Position numbers and translations under genes: made by a program. The notes beneath the pieces are model-generated. The model was not told the DNA's origin, did no database searches, and saw nothing but the letters and a program-made list of their open reading frames with translations. This document shows positions 42,618 through 51,614 of a DNA stretch of 64,000 bases, piece by piece. This DNA comes from DASSFZ01 sp035283185 (GTDB taxonomy: Bacteria; Chloroflexota; Anaerolineae; Fen-1058). Location of the stretch: the NCBI GenBank assembly GCA_035283185.1, contig DATEUJ010000017.1, forward strand, positions 13,751 through 77,750, given 5' to 3'. How positions within the stretch are numbered: position 1 is the first letter of the stretch; each line of letters starts with the position of its first letter.

Positions 42618-43970
42618 ATGTCATCGCCTCGCATTTTCCGCGCTGTGGACGCCGAATTCGTTCTTCGCACGTCGGCAGAAGGTTTCTCGTCGGCCATCGC
42701 CGGCCTGAGCAATGTGGGCAAATCGGCGCTGCTGCGCACGATCTGCTCGCCCGGAGTGCTGGCGCAGGCGTTGGGCGAGCGAGCCGGCGAGTTCGTGTTC
42801 ATCTACGTCGACTGCAACCTGATGCTCACGCTCACACCGCAGGGCTTCTACGAGGTTACGCTGCGGGCGGCGCTGGACGCGCTCCGGCGCATCGGCGCGC
42901 CCGGTTCGATCGCCGCGCAGTTAGACGATCTCTATCGGACGATCGTCCAGCCGCCCAGCGAGTTCGCCGTGCCGCTCGCGTTCAACGACGCGATTGACGC
43001 GCTCAGCCGCAATCTCGATCGGAACATCGTATTTCTGTTCGACGAGTTTGACGAGCCGTTCGCGCGGCTCGACAGCCGTGTCCTGCTCAACCTCCGCGCG
43101 CTGAGCGACAAATTCGGCAGACGGCTGAGCTACGTCGTGGCGACCACGGCGCCGCTCAGTGCGCGCAGCGTCGACAGCGACGTGAGCGAGTTTGTCGAGC
43201 TGTTCGTCGGCCAGCAGCGCACGCTCGGTATGCTGAGCGACGGCGAGGCGCGGGCGCTCGTCTCCGAATGGACTGCCGTGGAGGGCGCGGCGCTCCAGCC
43301 GCACGAGATCGATTTCGTCGTCGAGCAGGCCGGCGGACACGCCGGGATGATCCAGGCCGTCACGCGCGTCGTCCTGGCGCTGGTCACCGGCGCGCCCGAC
43401 AGCGCGCGCGGCCAGGCGCTGGCGCTGGCGAGCCAGCGTCTGGAAGACGATCAAGTTGCCCGCGCCGAATGCAGCAAGCTGTGGAGCCAGTTGAGTGACG
43501 ACGAGCGGCACGCTCTCATCGATCTCGTGCTCGATTCGAGGGCCAGCATCGATCCGGCTTTGCTCGCCGCTTTGTGCGAGAAAGGCGTTCTCGTCGGCGA
43601 GCCGCCGCGCGTGTTCGGACAGCACTTTGCAGGCTTCGTGCGCCGCCAGCGGCGCGCGCGCCAGGCGGCGCAGTCCGGCGTGTGGGTCGACGTGGATGCC
43701 GGCGAGGTGACGGTGGATGGGCGCCAGGCGCCAACGCTCACCGACCTGGAGTACCGTCTCTTGCTGCTTTTGTGGGGACGTCTGGATAAGCTGTGCGACA
43801 AATATCAGATCGTCGAGAGCGTCTGGGGACAAGACTACATCGACGAGGTTGACGATGCCCGCATCGAGAAGCTGGTCAGCCGCCTGCGCGCCAAGCTCGA
43901 GACGGACCCGACAAATCCACGGTATTTGCTGACAGTGCGTGGGCGCGGCTACAAGCTCGTCGGTGTGTAA
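42618..43970 (+). CDS. P-loop (STAND/AAA-like) ATPase with a C-terminal OmpR-type winged helix
   Basis: In the 450-residue protein, Walker A GLSNVGKSALLR lies near residue 30, Walker B IVFLFDEFDEPF near 135, and a helical region follows. Residues about 350-450 form an OmpR/PhoB-type DNA-binding domain (LTDLEYRLLLLLW, WGQDYIDEVDDARIEKLVSRLRAKLE, VRGRGYKLVGV). There is no receiver, so DNA binding may be switched by nucleotide or by a partner. The order (ATPase first, DNA-binding last) is the reverse of SARP-type regulators. It follows the operon terminator immediately and precedes the giant kinase. Confidence 0.8.
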   Translation: MSSPRIFRAVDAEFVLRTSAEGFSSAIAGLSNVGKSALLRTICSPGVLAQALGERAGEFVFIYVDCNLMLTLTPQGFYEVTLRAALDALRRIGAPGSIAAQLDDLYRTIVQPPSEFAVPLAFNDAIDALSRNLDRNIVFLFDEFDEPFARLDSRVLLNLRALSDKFGRRLSYVVATTAPLSARSVDSDVSEFVELFVGQQRTLGMLSDGEARALVSEWTAVEGAALQPHEIDFVVEQAGGHAGMIQAVTRVVLALVTGAPDSARGQALALASQRLEDDQVARAECSKLWSQLSDDERHALIDLVLDSRASIDPALLAALCEKGVLVGEPPRVFGQHFAGFVRRQRRARQAAQSGVWVDVDAGEVTVDGRQAPTLTDLEYRLLLLLWGRLDKLCDKYQIVESVWGQDYIDEVDDARIEKLVSRLRAKLETDPTNPRYLLTVRGRGYKLVGV

Positions 43971-43995
43971 ATGCAATCCTAACTGAATTGAAAGG

Positions 43996-44023
43996 TTGTC
44001 CCACGCCCGATCCGGGCTATAAT
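43996..44023 (+). promoter_or_regulatory. Promoter of the giant kinase gene
   Basis: TTGTCC (43996-44001) and a perfect TATAAT (44018-44023) are separated by 16 bp. About 100 bases of leader precede ATG 44127. Confidence 0.65.
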
Positions 44024-44126
44024 CCCCTTACTGAATGAAACGCGGCCACCGATCAGCCGCCGGCTAACGGCATTCCCCTTCCAGGCTCGTCTGTGCCGCC
44101 CGTCACAGGCAGGAAATTGCGAGCGT

Positions 44127-47100
44127 ATGGCATCCCCTATTCAGCTCCTGCTGGTTGAACCTGACGACGCAAACCGGCGGCGTATTCATCGAGCGCTGCG
44201 CGGGCGCGCGACGCGCTTTCGTATTACCGATGCACCCAGCCTGCAAGATGCGCCGCAGCGCCTCAGAGGCGCCCGGTACGATATCGCATTGGTCGATTTG
44301 GATGGCTGGCCCCGTCCGTTCGACGGGCTTGACCACCTTCTTCGTTCCGCGCCTGACCTGCCTGTCGCCGTGCTCTCGCGAAACAACCACGCTGCAGAAG
44401 CGATCCGGCGCGGCGCGTGTCGCTTCGTCGCGAAGACTGAGCAGGACCTGGCGCTGCTCCACTCGACACTCGCCGCCGTGGTCGAGCAAGCGAAGGAGCG
44501 CACCCGGACACAGGCTCAGTTGAAACAGCTTCAGTTGTCCGATGCGCGTTATCGCCTCCTGCTCGACCATGTCGCGGAAGCCTTGCTCCTGTGCGGCAGC
44601 GCGGGCGACATCCTGCATGTGAATCATGCGGCGGAAAAGCTGCTGGATCGGCCGGCGCAGGCGCTGATCGGCGCGCCGTTCGCGCGGCTCCTGTCGGGAC
44701 ACTCGCCATCTGCACTCCGCGACTGGGCTGGCTCACATCCCGTTCGCGTCGTGTTGCATAAACCCACCATCCCTGTGGAGGTTCGCGTCACGCCGCTGGC
44801 ATTCGAAGATAGCTCCGTGTTTCTGGTTAAACTGCGAGACCTTCAGCGCGAGGAGCGATCTGAACGGCTCCTGCAGGCGCTGAGCCGCGCGTCGGCGGCC
44901 ATGCAGGGCGCGCTGACTCCGCAGGACGTGCTCCGCGCGGCGGGCGAGCAGTTGCGTTCCATCGGACTGATTCTGTCGGTCTTCCGCTATCTGGATGACG
45001 AGCATGCCGTCGTGATGATTCACACGGAGCTTGGCCGGCGAGTCCTCTCGCAGGCCCGGCGCATGCTCGGATTTGACCCGATGGCCTATCAGGCCCGGGT
45101 GGATTCGTCACCGGTTCTCCAGTCGATTCTTTCCAGAGATTCGCCTGTGGTCCTCTCGGACGCGAACCAGGTCGTACGCGAATTGCTGCCGCGTCGCCTC
45201 AAGCGGTTGGCCGACCCGTTGGCGAAGCTCCTCAACTACGAGGAGCAGTTCGGCCTGCGCTTGACTCTCGCCGGAGAGACGTATGGATTGATTATGGTCG
45301 GTTATCCTCACGGCCATCTCGTGCCAGAGGATCAGCCGATTATCGAAGCCTTCGCCGTCCAGATTCAAGCGGCGCTCGAACGATCGCAGCGATTTGAAGT
45401 GACGCAGTCCCGGCTGGCCGATCAATTGCAGCAGCTCACACGGCTCGTGCGAGTGGGCGAGCAGATGCAACTGCGCCAGCCTCTCGACCGGCTGTTGGAT
45501 GCGATCTGCGGCGCGATTTGGGAAAGTCTGAAGTGGGGCCAGGTGATCGTCTGGTTGTCTGAAGCACGATCCGCAACGATGTCGCCGGTAGCCGTGCGCG
45601 GCGTATCGCCAAAGAGCGCTGCCTGGCCGGGGGGTCTCGACGAGAAGATCTGGCGACGCAGCGAGTACCGCGTCGGGCGCTGCTACCTCGTGGCGGGCGG
45701 CGATCCTGGCGCACAGGCGTGGCAGCCAGGCGACATGCTTGTCGCGCCGATCGAAATCGGCGGCGCGCTGCTGGGCGCCATCCAGCTCGATCGACCGCAG
45801 AGCGGCCTGCGCCCGGCGCCGGACGACTTGACGGCGCTCGATCTATTCGCCAATCAAGCGGCTGTCGCGATAGAGAACGCGCAGTTGTACGTGCAGGCAG
45901 GCGATAGGTTGAAGCGACGCGTCGACAACCTGACGTCGCTGACCACATTGAGCGCGGTGGTCGATCAGGGCGATCTGCGCGCTTCGCTCGAGCAGGCGCT
46001 TTACCAGGTGCTACGCGTGTCAGGCATGGATGCGATCGACATCTCGCTGCTGGATTCGGCGACGGGCGAACTGCGACCCTACGTCTGGCGCGGTCTGTCC
46101 GACGCGTTCTGGGAAGAGGTGAAGACGTCTCCGACGCGCATCGGCGAAGGGGTTGGCGGGCGCGCGCTCGCCGCCGGCAGCGCGATCGTCGTGACCGAGG
46201 TGCCGACCGACCCACGCGTTCCCTACCGCGACAGCCTGGTGCGGGAGGGTGTGGAGACCGTCGTCGGGATCGGGTTGGCCGGGCGCGCGCCGGTCGGCGC
46301 GATGACGCTGTATGCGTACGAAGCGCGTCAGCTCGGAGACGAAACGCTCGACTGGCTCACCGTGGCCGGTCGCCAGATTGCGCTGTCGATCGAAAACAAC
46401 CGTCTCATCGATGCCACGAGGCGCCGCCAGCGGATGGCGGAGGCCGTGCGCGAAGTCAACGCGGCCGTGGCCTCCAATCTGGAGCTTGACTCTGTGTTGG
46501 CGACCATTCTGGATCAGGCCAGCCGGGTCGTGCCCCATAGCTCATCCTGCATCATGCTGGCGGAGTCCAACACGCTGCGAGTGATCGCCGTGCGCGGGCT
46601 GGTCGATCCGGGAAACGTGATCGGCCGCGCCTTTCCGCGCGACGATCGGAACCCGGCCTGGCAGGCCGTCGTGAGTCGCGAGGCGCAGCTCGTCACCGAT
46701 ATCCGGGCCGCGGATGGAAGGTCCAACGGCGTCCTCGATGGAAGCGCTCAGTCGTGGATCGGCGCGCCGTTGATCGTCCGCGACGAAGTGATTGGACTGC
46801 TCGCGCTTCATCACCACCAGGCGGGATTCTACACGCAGGAAGACGCGCGCAACGCGTCGCTCATCGCGCAGCAAGCTGCGGTGGCGATCGACAACGCGCG
46901 GCGCTTCGAGATCGAACACGCGCGCTCCGAGCGCCTTCGACTGCTCAACGATCTGGGCCGCGAGCTGGTCGTCGCGCTGGATCGGGACACCATTGTGCGG
47001 CAGGCAGTCAAGCAGATTGCAGGCCGGTTTGGTTACAGGCACGTCGCGGTGTGGTGGCTCGACCCGGCGCTGAACGAGCTGGCGCCGATCGCGCGCAGCG

Positions 47101-50100
47101 ACGAGCGCCGGCACGAGCAAGAAGCGCAATCGATGGCGCATCTGGCCGTCGGGCGTGGCATCGTCGGCCAGGCCGCCGCGACCCGGCAGACTTACGTGAC
47201 CGGCGACGTCGACGCCGATCCGTACTACGTGGTCGACCCTTCGACTACGCTCAGGGTCGGCCCTGCCGACGCCAGCACCCGCTCCGAGATCGGCGTGCCC
47301 TTGCGCATTGAAGAGCGTATCGTCGGCGTGCTCGACATCCAGAGCGATCGCTCGAATGCATTTAGCGCAGACGACGTGATCATTCTCGAGACGGCGGCCA
47401 GTCAGATCGGCGCGGCTTTGGCGATCGCCGAGCTTTATCAGGAGACGCAGGCGCGCGCCGGCAATCTGTCCTTGCTATTCGCGGCCAGCCAGGAGCTGGG
47501 CAGCAGTCTCGACAGCGATCAGGTGTTCGGCCGCCTGGCGCAGTGGATTGTGACCGCCGTCGAGGCGACCAGCGCCCGCGTTTACGTGTGGGATCTCCAG
47601 ACCAACGTAGGGCGCCTGCTGGCGCAGTACGTGGGCGCTCGCGCCAGCGCTGGCGAGCGCCAATCGCGTGTGGGTGTGGAGCAAGACCTGGGCGGGCTTT
47701 CGATCCTGGTCACGGCGATGAAGGAACACCGCTGGACGGTTTATGAGACCACCACGGATCACGACGCGATCGACGCGGCGCTGCGCGAGGTTCTGCGCGC
47801 AGGTGTTGTGCACAGCGCGCTGTATCTCCCTCTCGTCGTGCGCGAGCGACCGATCGGCTACGTCGAGATTTGGGAGACCGGGAGAATCCGCTCCTGGACA
47901 CCGGATGAGGCATACGTGTGTCAGACGATTGCCAACGTGGCAGCCAGCGCGATCGACAACGCTCGCTTGTTCGAGGTCGAGCGCCAGCGTCGAAAGGTGG
48001 CCGAAACGGTGCGCGAGCTGGCGGCGGTCATCAGTTCGTCGCTCGAGCCGCAGGCGATTCTCGAGTCGCTGCTCGATCGGGCCGCCGAGCTGATTCCGTA
48101 CGATTCGGCGGCTGTCTTCATTGCGCCGGGCGAGCTATCGGCTACGGGGGCCGAACTCTCGGGGCAGTTACGCATCGCCGTAAGCCGAGGCATGCCGGCG
48201 GAGGCGCATGACTCGCCGCCGGGCTTGGCCGAAGAGGTGCTCCGCACGCGGCGGGTATCGATCTGCGCCGACGCACGCGAAGGGGGGGAGCGGGGCGCGG
48301 CGCATGGCCCTTCGGCGCTCCCCCCTTCGGAGGTCGCCTCACTCCCCCTCGCTTTGCTCGGGGTCGGGGACTTCGCAGGGCAAGCCCTCGATCACGTGCG
48401 CGGTTGGCTGGGCGCGCCGCTCGTCGTCAAAGGGAGCGCGATCGGCGTGCTGACATTCGACAGCCGAACCCCCGCCCGGTATCGCCGCGAGCACGCCGAG
48501 ATCGCGGAGACGATTGCCAACCATGCGGCCGTGGCGATTGAGAACGCGCAGCTCTACCAGGAGGCGCGGCAGCGCGTAGCCGAGCTGGAGACCTTGCAGG
48601 CCGTCAGCCTGGAGATGATCCAGTCTCTGGATGCCAGGCGCGTCTCGCAGGCCATCGCCGACGGCGCCCTGCGCCTCCTCTCCGCGACGGTGGTTCACCT
48701 GTTCAGCTTCGACGCGGAAACCGATAAGGTGGAGTTGGTGGCCTTCTCGACGGCGCCTGGCTTCAAGGAGGTCGGGCGGCCTACGCCGCGCCGCGAAGGC
48801 ATGACCATGCGCATTGCTCACAGCGGCCAGGCTGTCGTGATCAACGATCCGCAGAACGATCCGGCTTTCGGGCCCATCACGCGTGCGACAGCCGAGCAGG
48901 GAGCGAAAGCCCTGGTCGGCTTGCCGCTCAAGGTGCGTGAGAAAGTGCTCGGCGTGATGAACGTGCTCTTTCACGCTCCACACATCGTCGTCGACAACGA
49001 AGTCCGCATCTTGGGGCTGTTGGCCGATCAAGCCGCGACGGCGCTCGAAAACGCGCGCCTCTTCGAGGGGGAGCAGAAGCGCCGCGTCGCGGCCGACGTG
49101 CTGCGCGAGATTTCGGGTGTGCTGACGAGCACGCTCAATCTGGGCGAACTGTGCGAGCGCCTGTTCGATCAGATCGCGCGCGTCATCCCCTACGCCAGCG
49201 CTGCGGTGACGCTCGTCGAAGCATCGCGTCACCTGCGGATTATCGCCGGCCGCGGCTTTCAGCAGCCCGCGCAGATTATCGGCAGGACGCTGGCACCCGG
49301 CGACGCCAGCCTCTCGGGCCGCGTCATCGATGCCCGCGAGCCGCTCGTTGTGGAGGATGTGCAGCAACTCGGCAACTGGGAAGTGCTGCCGGGCATGGAA
49401 CGGGCGCACGGCTGGATGGGCGCGCCGCTCATTGCGCGCGACCAGGTGATCGGCACTCTGTCGGTGGACCACGAGCAGGCCGGCATCTACCGCCGGGAGC
49501 AGGCGGAGTTGCTCGGCGTGATCGCGAACCAGGCCGCGGCGGCTATCACGAATGCGCGGTTGTACGAGCAGGCGCTCGAGCGCGAACGGTTCGCCTCGGC
49601 GCTGGGCCGCACCAGCCTCGCGATCATGTCTTCCCTGGAGCTTGACGAGGTGCTGGAGCAGATCTGCCGTGAGAGTGCGGGCGCGTTCAACGTGGACAGC
49701 GGACTGGTGTGGCTGGCCGAAGGCGATGATCTGGTTGGCTTCGCGGGGCATGGGCCTGCGCGTGAGGGCTTCGTCGGCGTGCACGTCGGGCTTGGCGATG
49801 CGTCTATCCTTGGGGCGCGTGTGCTGGCCGAGCGCCGGGGTGAGTATATCAATTATGCCGAAACCGACCCGCGCGACAATCGCGAGCTGATTCACAGGAT
49901 GGGTCTCAAGTCGCTGTTGGGTGTGCCGATGGTCCAGGACGATGCGCCCATCGGCACACTGGTCGTCGGCGATTCCGTTCGGCCTGACCCCTTCTCGGCT
50001 GCCGATATCGAGCGCGCGCAGGTGTTGGCCAGCCACGCCGTGATCGCGATCGAGAACGCGCGCCTGTTCCAGGCCGAGCAGCGCCGCGCGCGCCAACTGG

Positions 50101-51599
50101 CGCTGGTCAATCGCGTGGGGCTGGATATCACGTCCATCCTCGATCTGGATCAGTTGGCGCAGACGGTGGTCGAGGAGATTCGCGGCGCGTTCGGCTACTA
50201 CCACGTGAGTGTGGTGACGATTCACGGCGGCGAGCTGGTGTGGCGAGCCGGCGCTGGCGGCGATGTGGAAGGCTGGACGCCGGCCGGAATGCGAAGGCCG
50301 GTAGGGGTGGGCATTATCGGCGCCGTGGCCGCTACCGGGGAGATGCTTGTGGCGCCGGACGTGCGCAGGGATCCGCGTTACGTCAGTTCTCCGGAAGTCC
50401 AGCGCACTCTGTCTGAAGTCGCGCTCCCACTCAAGGCGAAGGGGTCGATCGTCGGGGTGCTGAACGTCGAGAGCGACTACGCCAGCGCGTTCGGCGAGGA
50501 GGATCTGGCCGTGCTGACCGCGCTCGCCAGTCAGCTCGGCGTGGCCGTGGAGAACGCCATGTACGCCACGTCGCTGGAAACGCGCGTGGCCGAGCGCACG
50601 GCGGAAATCCGTCGTGAGCAGGAGCGCACGTTCACGATTCTCAACAGCGTCGCCGACGCAGTCCTGGTGACAGATCTCGCCGGCGCCATTGTGCTGACCA
50701 ATCCCGTCGCCGACGCGCTGCTGCGCGAAGATCAGGAGGCGGAGCAGCCGGATCGCCTGCACACATGGCTGCGCGAGCTGTCGCCCGCCAGCGGTTCTCC
50801 GAAGATCGACGCCGGCGGGCGCACGCTGCAAGCGGCAGTGGCATACATCCGGGAAGAAGACCGGCGGGTCGGCCACGTGATCGTGCTGCGCGACATTACA
50901 CGCTTGGAAGAGGTGGATCGGCTCAAGACTCAATTTGTCACGACAGTCTCACACGAGTTGCGCACGCCCCTGACAAACATCAAACTCTACCTGGGACTGT
51001 TCCAGAAGGGAAAGCCGGAGAAGCGCGAGCAGTATCTCGTCACGCTGCAAAACGAGGTCAACCGCCTGGAACGCCTGATCATGGACCTGCTCGATCTGGC
51101 GCGCCTGGAGCGCGATCGGCAGATGGTGACCCGCAACGTGATCGATCTGGCTGAAGTGCTGCAGCACGTCGTCAGCACGCTCGAACCGCAGGCCGAAGCC
51201 AAACGCCAGTCACTCCACTTGCGGCTCACGGAGCAGGCGCTGTACGTGCCGGCCGATCGGAACCAGATGATTCAGGTATTTGTCAATCTGTGCGCCAATG
51301 CTATCAACTACACGCCGCCGGACGGGCGGGTGGAGCTGGAAGCGTCAACCATGCTGCGAGACGGTCGAAACTGGGCCGTCGTGTCGGTGAGCGACAATGG
51401 CATCGGCATACCCGAGGAGGATCGTGAGCGGGTTTTCGATCGCTTCTATCGCGGCCAGGCAGAGCACTTCGAGGTGCGGGGAACGGGGCTGGGGCTGTCC
51501 ATTGTCAAAGAAATCGTCGTGCAGCATTCTGGACAGATCGAATTGGAAAGCCGGGTGGGGCTGGGCAGCACTTTTACCGTCTGGCTTCCGATGAGTTGA
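44127..51599 (+). CDS. Giant multi-GAF hybrid sensor histidine kinase
   Basis: The 2,490-residue soluble protein has an N-terminal receiver-like domain (about 5-125; Asp in VDLDGW, Lys in FVAKTE), a PAS domain (about 140-240), some eleven consecutive GAF-type domains (about 250-2150), a second PAS (about 2165-2260), HisKA (SHELRTPL, His near 2276) and HATPase_c (NAINYT, VSDNGIGIP, GTGLGLSIVKEIV). There is no membrane helix, so sensing is cytosolic. GAF units share the pattern of an ISSSLE.DxVL-like entry helix and an IGAPL/GVLxVD exit. Dispersed repeats are inserted in frame at 47236-47263 and 48277-48388. The receiver-kinase gene follows directly. Such GAF number is exceptional. Confidence 0.9.
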   Translation: MASPIQLLLVEPDDANRRRIHRALRGRATRFRITDAPSLQDAPQRLRGARYDIALVDLDGWPRPFDGLDHLLRSAPDLPVAVLSRNNHAAEAIRRGACRFVAKTEQDLALLHSTLAAVVEQAKERTRTQAQLKQLQLSDARYRLLLDHVAEALLLCGSAGDILHVNHAAEKLLDRPAQALIGAPFARLLSGHSPSALRDWAGSHPVRVVLHKPTIPVEVRVTPLAFEDSSVFLVKLRDLQREERSERLLQALSRASAAMQGALTPQDVLRAAGEQLRSIGLILSVFRYLDDEHAVVMIHTELGRRVLSQARRMLGFDPMAYQARVDSSPVLQSILSRDSPVVLSDANQVVRELLPRRLKRLADPLAKLLNYEEQFGLRLTLAGETYGLIMVGYPHGHLVPEDQPIIEAFAVQIQAALERSQRFEVTQSRLADQLQQLTRLVRVGEQMQLRQPLDRLLDAICGAIWESLKWGQVIVWLSEARSATMSPVAVRGVSPKSAAWPGGLDEKIWRRSEYRVGRCYLVAGGDPGAQAWQPGDMLVAPIEIGGALLGAIQLDRPQSGLRPAPDDLTALDLFANQAAVAIENAQLYVQAGDRLKRRVDNLTSLTTLSAVVDQGDLRASLEQALYQVLRVSGMDAIDISLLDSATGELRPYVWRGLSDAFWEEVKTSPTRIGEGVGGRALAAGSAIVVTEVPTDPRVPYRDSLVREGVETVVGIGLAGRAPVGAMTLYAYEARQLGDETLDWLTVAGRQIALSIENNRLIDATRRRQRMAEAVREVNAAVASNLELDSVLATILDQASRVVPHSSSCIMLAESNTLRVIAVRGLVDPGNVIGRAFPRDDRNPAWQAVVSREAQLVTDIRAADGRSNGVLDGSAQSWIGAPLIVRDEVIGLLALHHHQAGFYTQEDARNASLIAQQAAVAIDNARRFEIEHARSERLRLLNDLGRELVVALDRDTIVRQAVKQIAGRFGYRHVAVWWLDPALNELAPIARSDERRHEQEAQSMAHLAVGRGIVGQAAATRQTYVTGDVDADPYYVVDPSTTLRVGPADASTRSEIGVPLRIEERIVGVLDIQSDRSNAFSADDVIILETAASQIGAALAIAELYQETQARAGNLSLLFAASQELGSSLDSDQVFGRLAQWIVTAVEATSARVYVWDLQTNVGRLLAQYVGARASAGERQSRVGVEQDLGGLSILVTAMKEHRWTVYETTTDHDAIDAALREVLRAGVVHSALYLPLVVRERPIGYVEIWETGRIRSWTPDEAYVCQTIANVAASAIDNARLFEVERQRRKVAETVRELAAVISSSLEPQAILESLLDRAAELIPYDSAAVFIAPGELSATGAELSGQLRIAVSRGMPAEAHDSPPGLAEEVLRTRRVSICADAREGGERGAAHGPSALPPSEVASLPLALLGVGDFAGQALDHVRGWLGAPLVVKGSAIGVLTFDSRTPARYRREHAEIAETIANHAAVAIENAQLYQEARQRVAELETLQAVSLEMIQSLDARRVSQAIADGALRLLSATVVHLFSFDAETDKVELVAFSTAPGFKEVGRPTPRREGMTMRIAHSGQAVVINDPQNDPAFGPITRATAEQGAKALVGLPLKVREKVLGVMNVLFHAPHIVVDNEVRILGLLADQAATALENARLFEGEQKRRVAADVLREISGVLTSTLNLGELCERLFDQIARVIPYASAAVTLVEASRHLRIIAGRGFQQPAQIIGRTLAPGDASLSGRVIDAREPLVVEDVQQLGNWEVLPGMERAHGWMGAPLIARDQVIGTLSVDHEQAGIYRREQAELLGVIANQAAAAITNARLYEQALERERFASALGRTSLAIMSSLELDEVLEQICRESAGAFNVDSGLVWLAEGDDLVGFAGHGPAREGFVGVHVGLGDASILGARVLAERRGEYINYAETDPRDNRELIHRMGLKSLLGVPMVQDDAPIGTLVVGDSVRPDPFSAADIERAQVLASHAVIAIENARLFQAEQRRARQLALVNRVGLDITSILDLDQLAQTVVEEIRGAFGYYHVSVVTIHGGELVWRAGAGGDVEGWTPAGMRRPVGVGIIGAVAATGEMLVAPDVRRDPRYVSSPEVQRTLSEVALPLKAKGSIVGVLNVESDYASAFGEEDLAVLTALASQLGVAVENAMYATSLETRVAERTAEIRREQERTFTILNSVADAVLVTDLAGAIVLTNPVADALLREDQEAEQPDRLHTWLRELSPASGSPKIDAGGRTLQAAVAYIREEDRRVGHVIVLRDITRLEEVDRLKTQFVTTVSHELRTPLTNIKLYLGLFQKGKPEKREQYLVTLQNEVNRLERLIMDLLDLARLERDRQMVTRNVIDLAEVLQHVVSTLEPQAEAKRQSLHLRLTEQALYVPADRNQMIQVFVNLCANAINYTPPDGRVELEASTMLRDGRNWAVVSVSDNGIGIPEEDRERVFDRFYRGQAEHFEVRGTGLGLSIVKEIVVQHSGQIELESRVGLGSTFTVWLPMS
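47236..47263 (+). repeat. In-frame CCTTCGACTACGCTCAGG repeat in the kinase gene
   Basis: GACCCTTCGACTACGCTCAG continuing GGTCGG is a near-palindrome of the dispersed family. It encodes PSTTLRVG within the fifth GAF domain, in a loop between VDADPYYVVD and the SEIGVPLRI strand. Confidence 0.7.
48277..48388 (+). repeat. In-frame palindromic insert in the kinase gene
   Basis: About 110 bases with arms GGGGGGAGCGGGGCGC...CTTCGGCGCTCCCCCC and CTCCCCCTCGCTTTGCTCGG...GGACTTCGCAGGGCAAGCC encode EGGERGAAHGPSALPPSEVA and onward. They separate ICADAR from LDHVRGWLGAPLVVK in the seventh GAF domain, where no such loop occurs in the other copies. Confidence 0.65.
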
Positions 51600-51614
51600 G
51601 TGTGGAGGTTTCGT

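Noticed and set aside
48339..50933. 864-codon antisense ORF over the GAF kinase
   Set aside because: A shadow of the repeated GAF sense frame; no recognisable protein.
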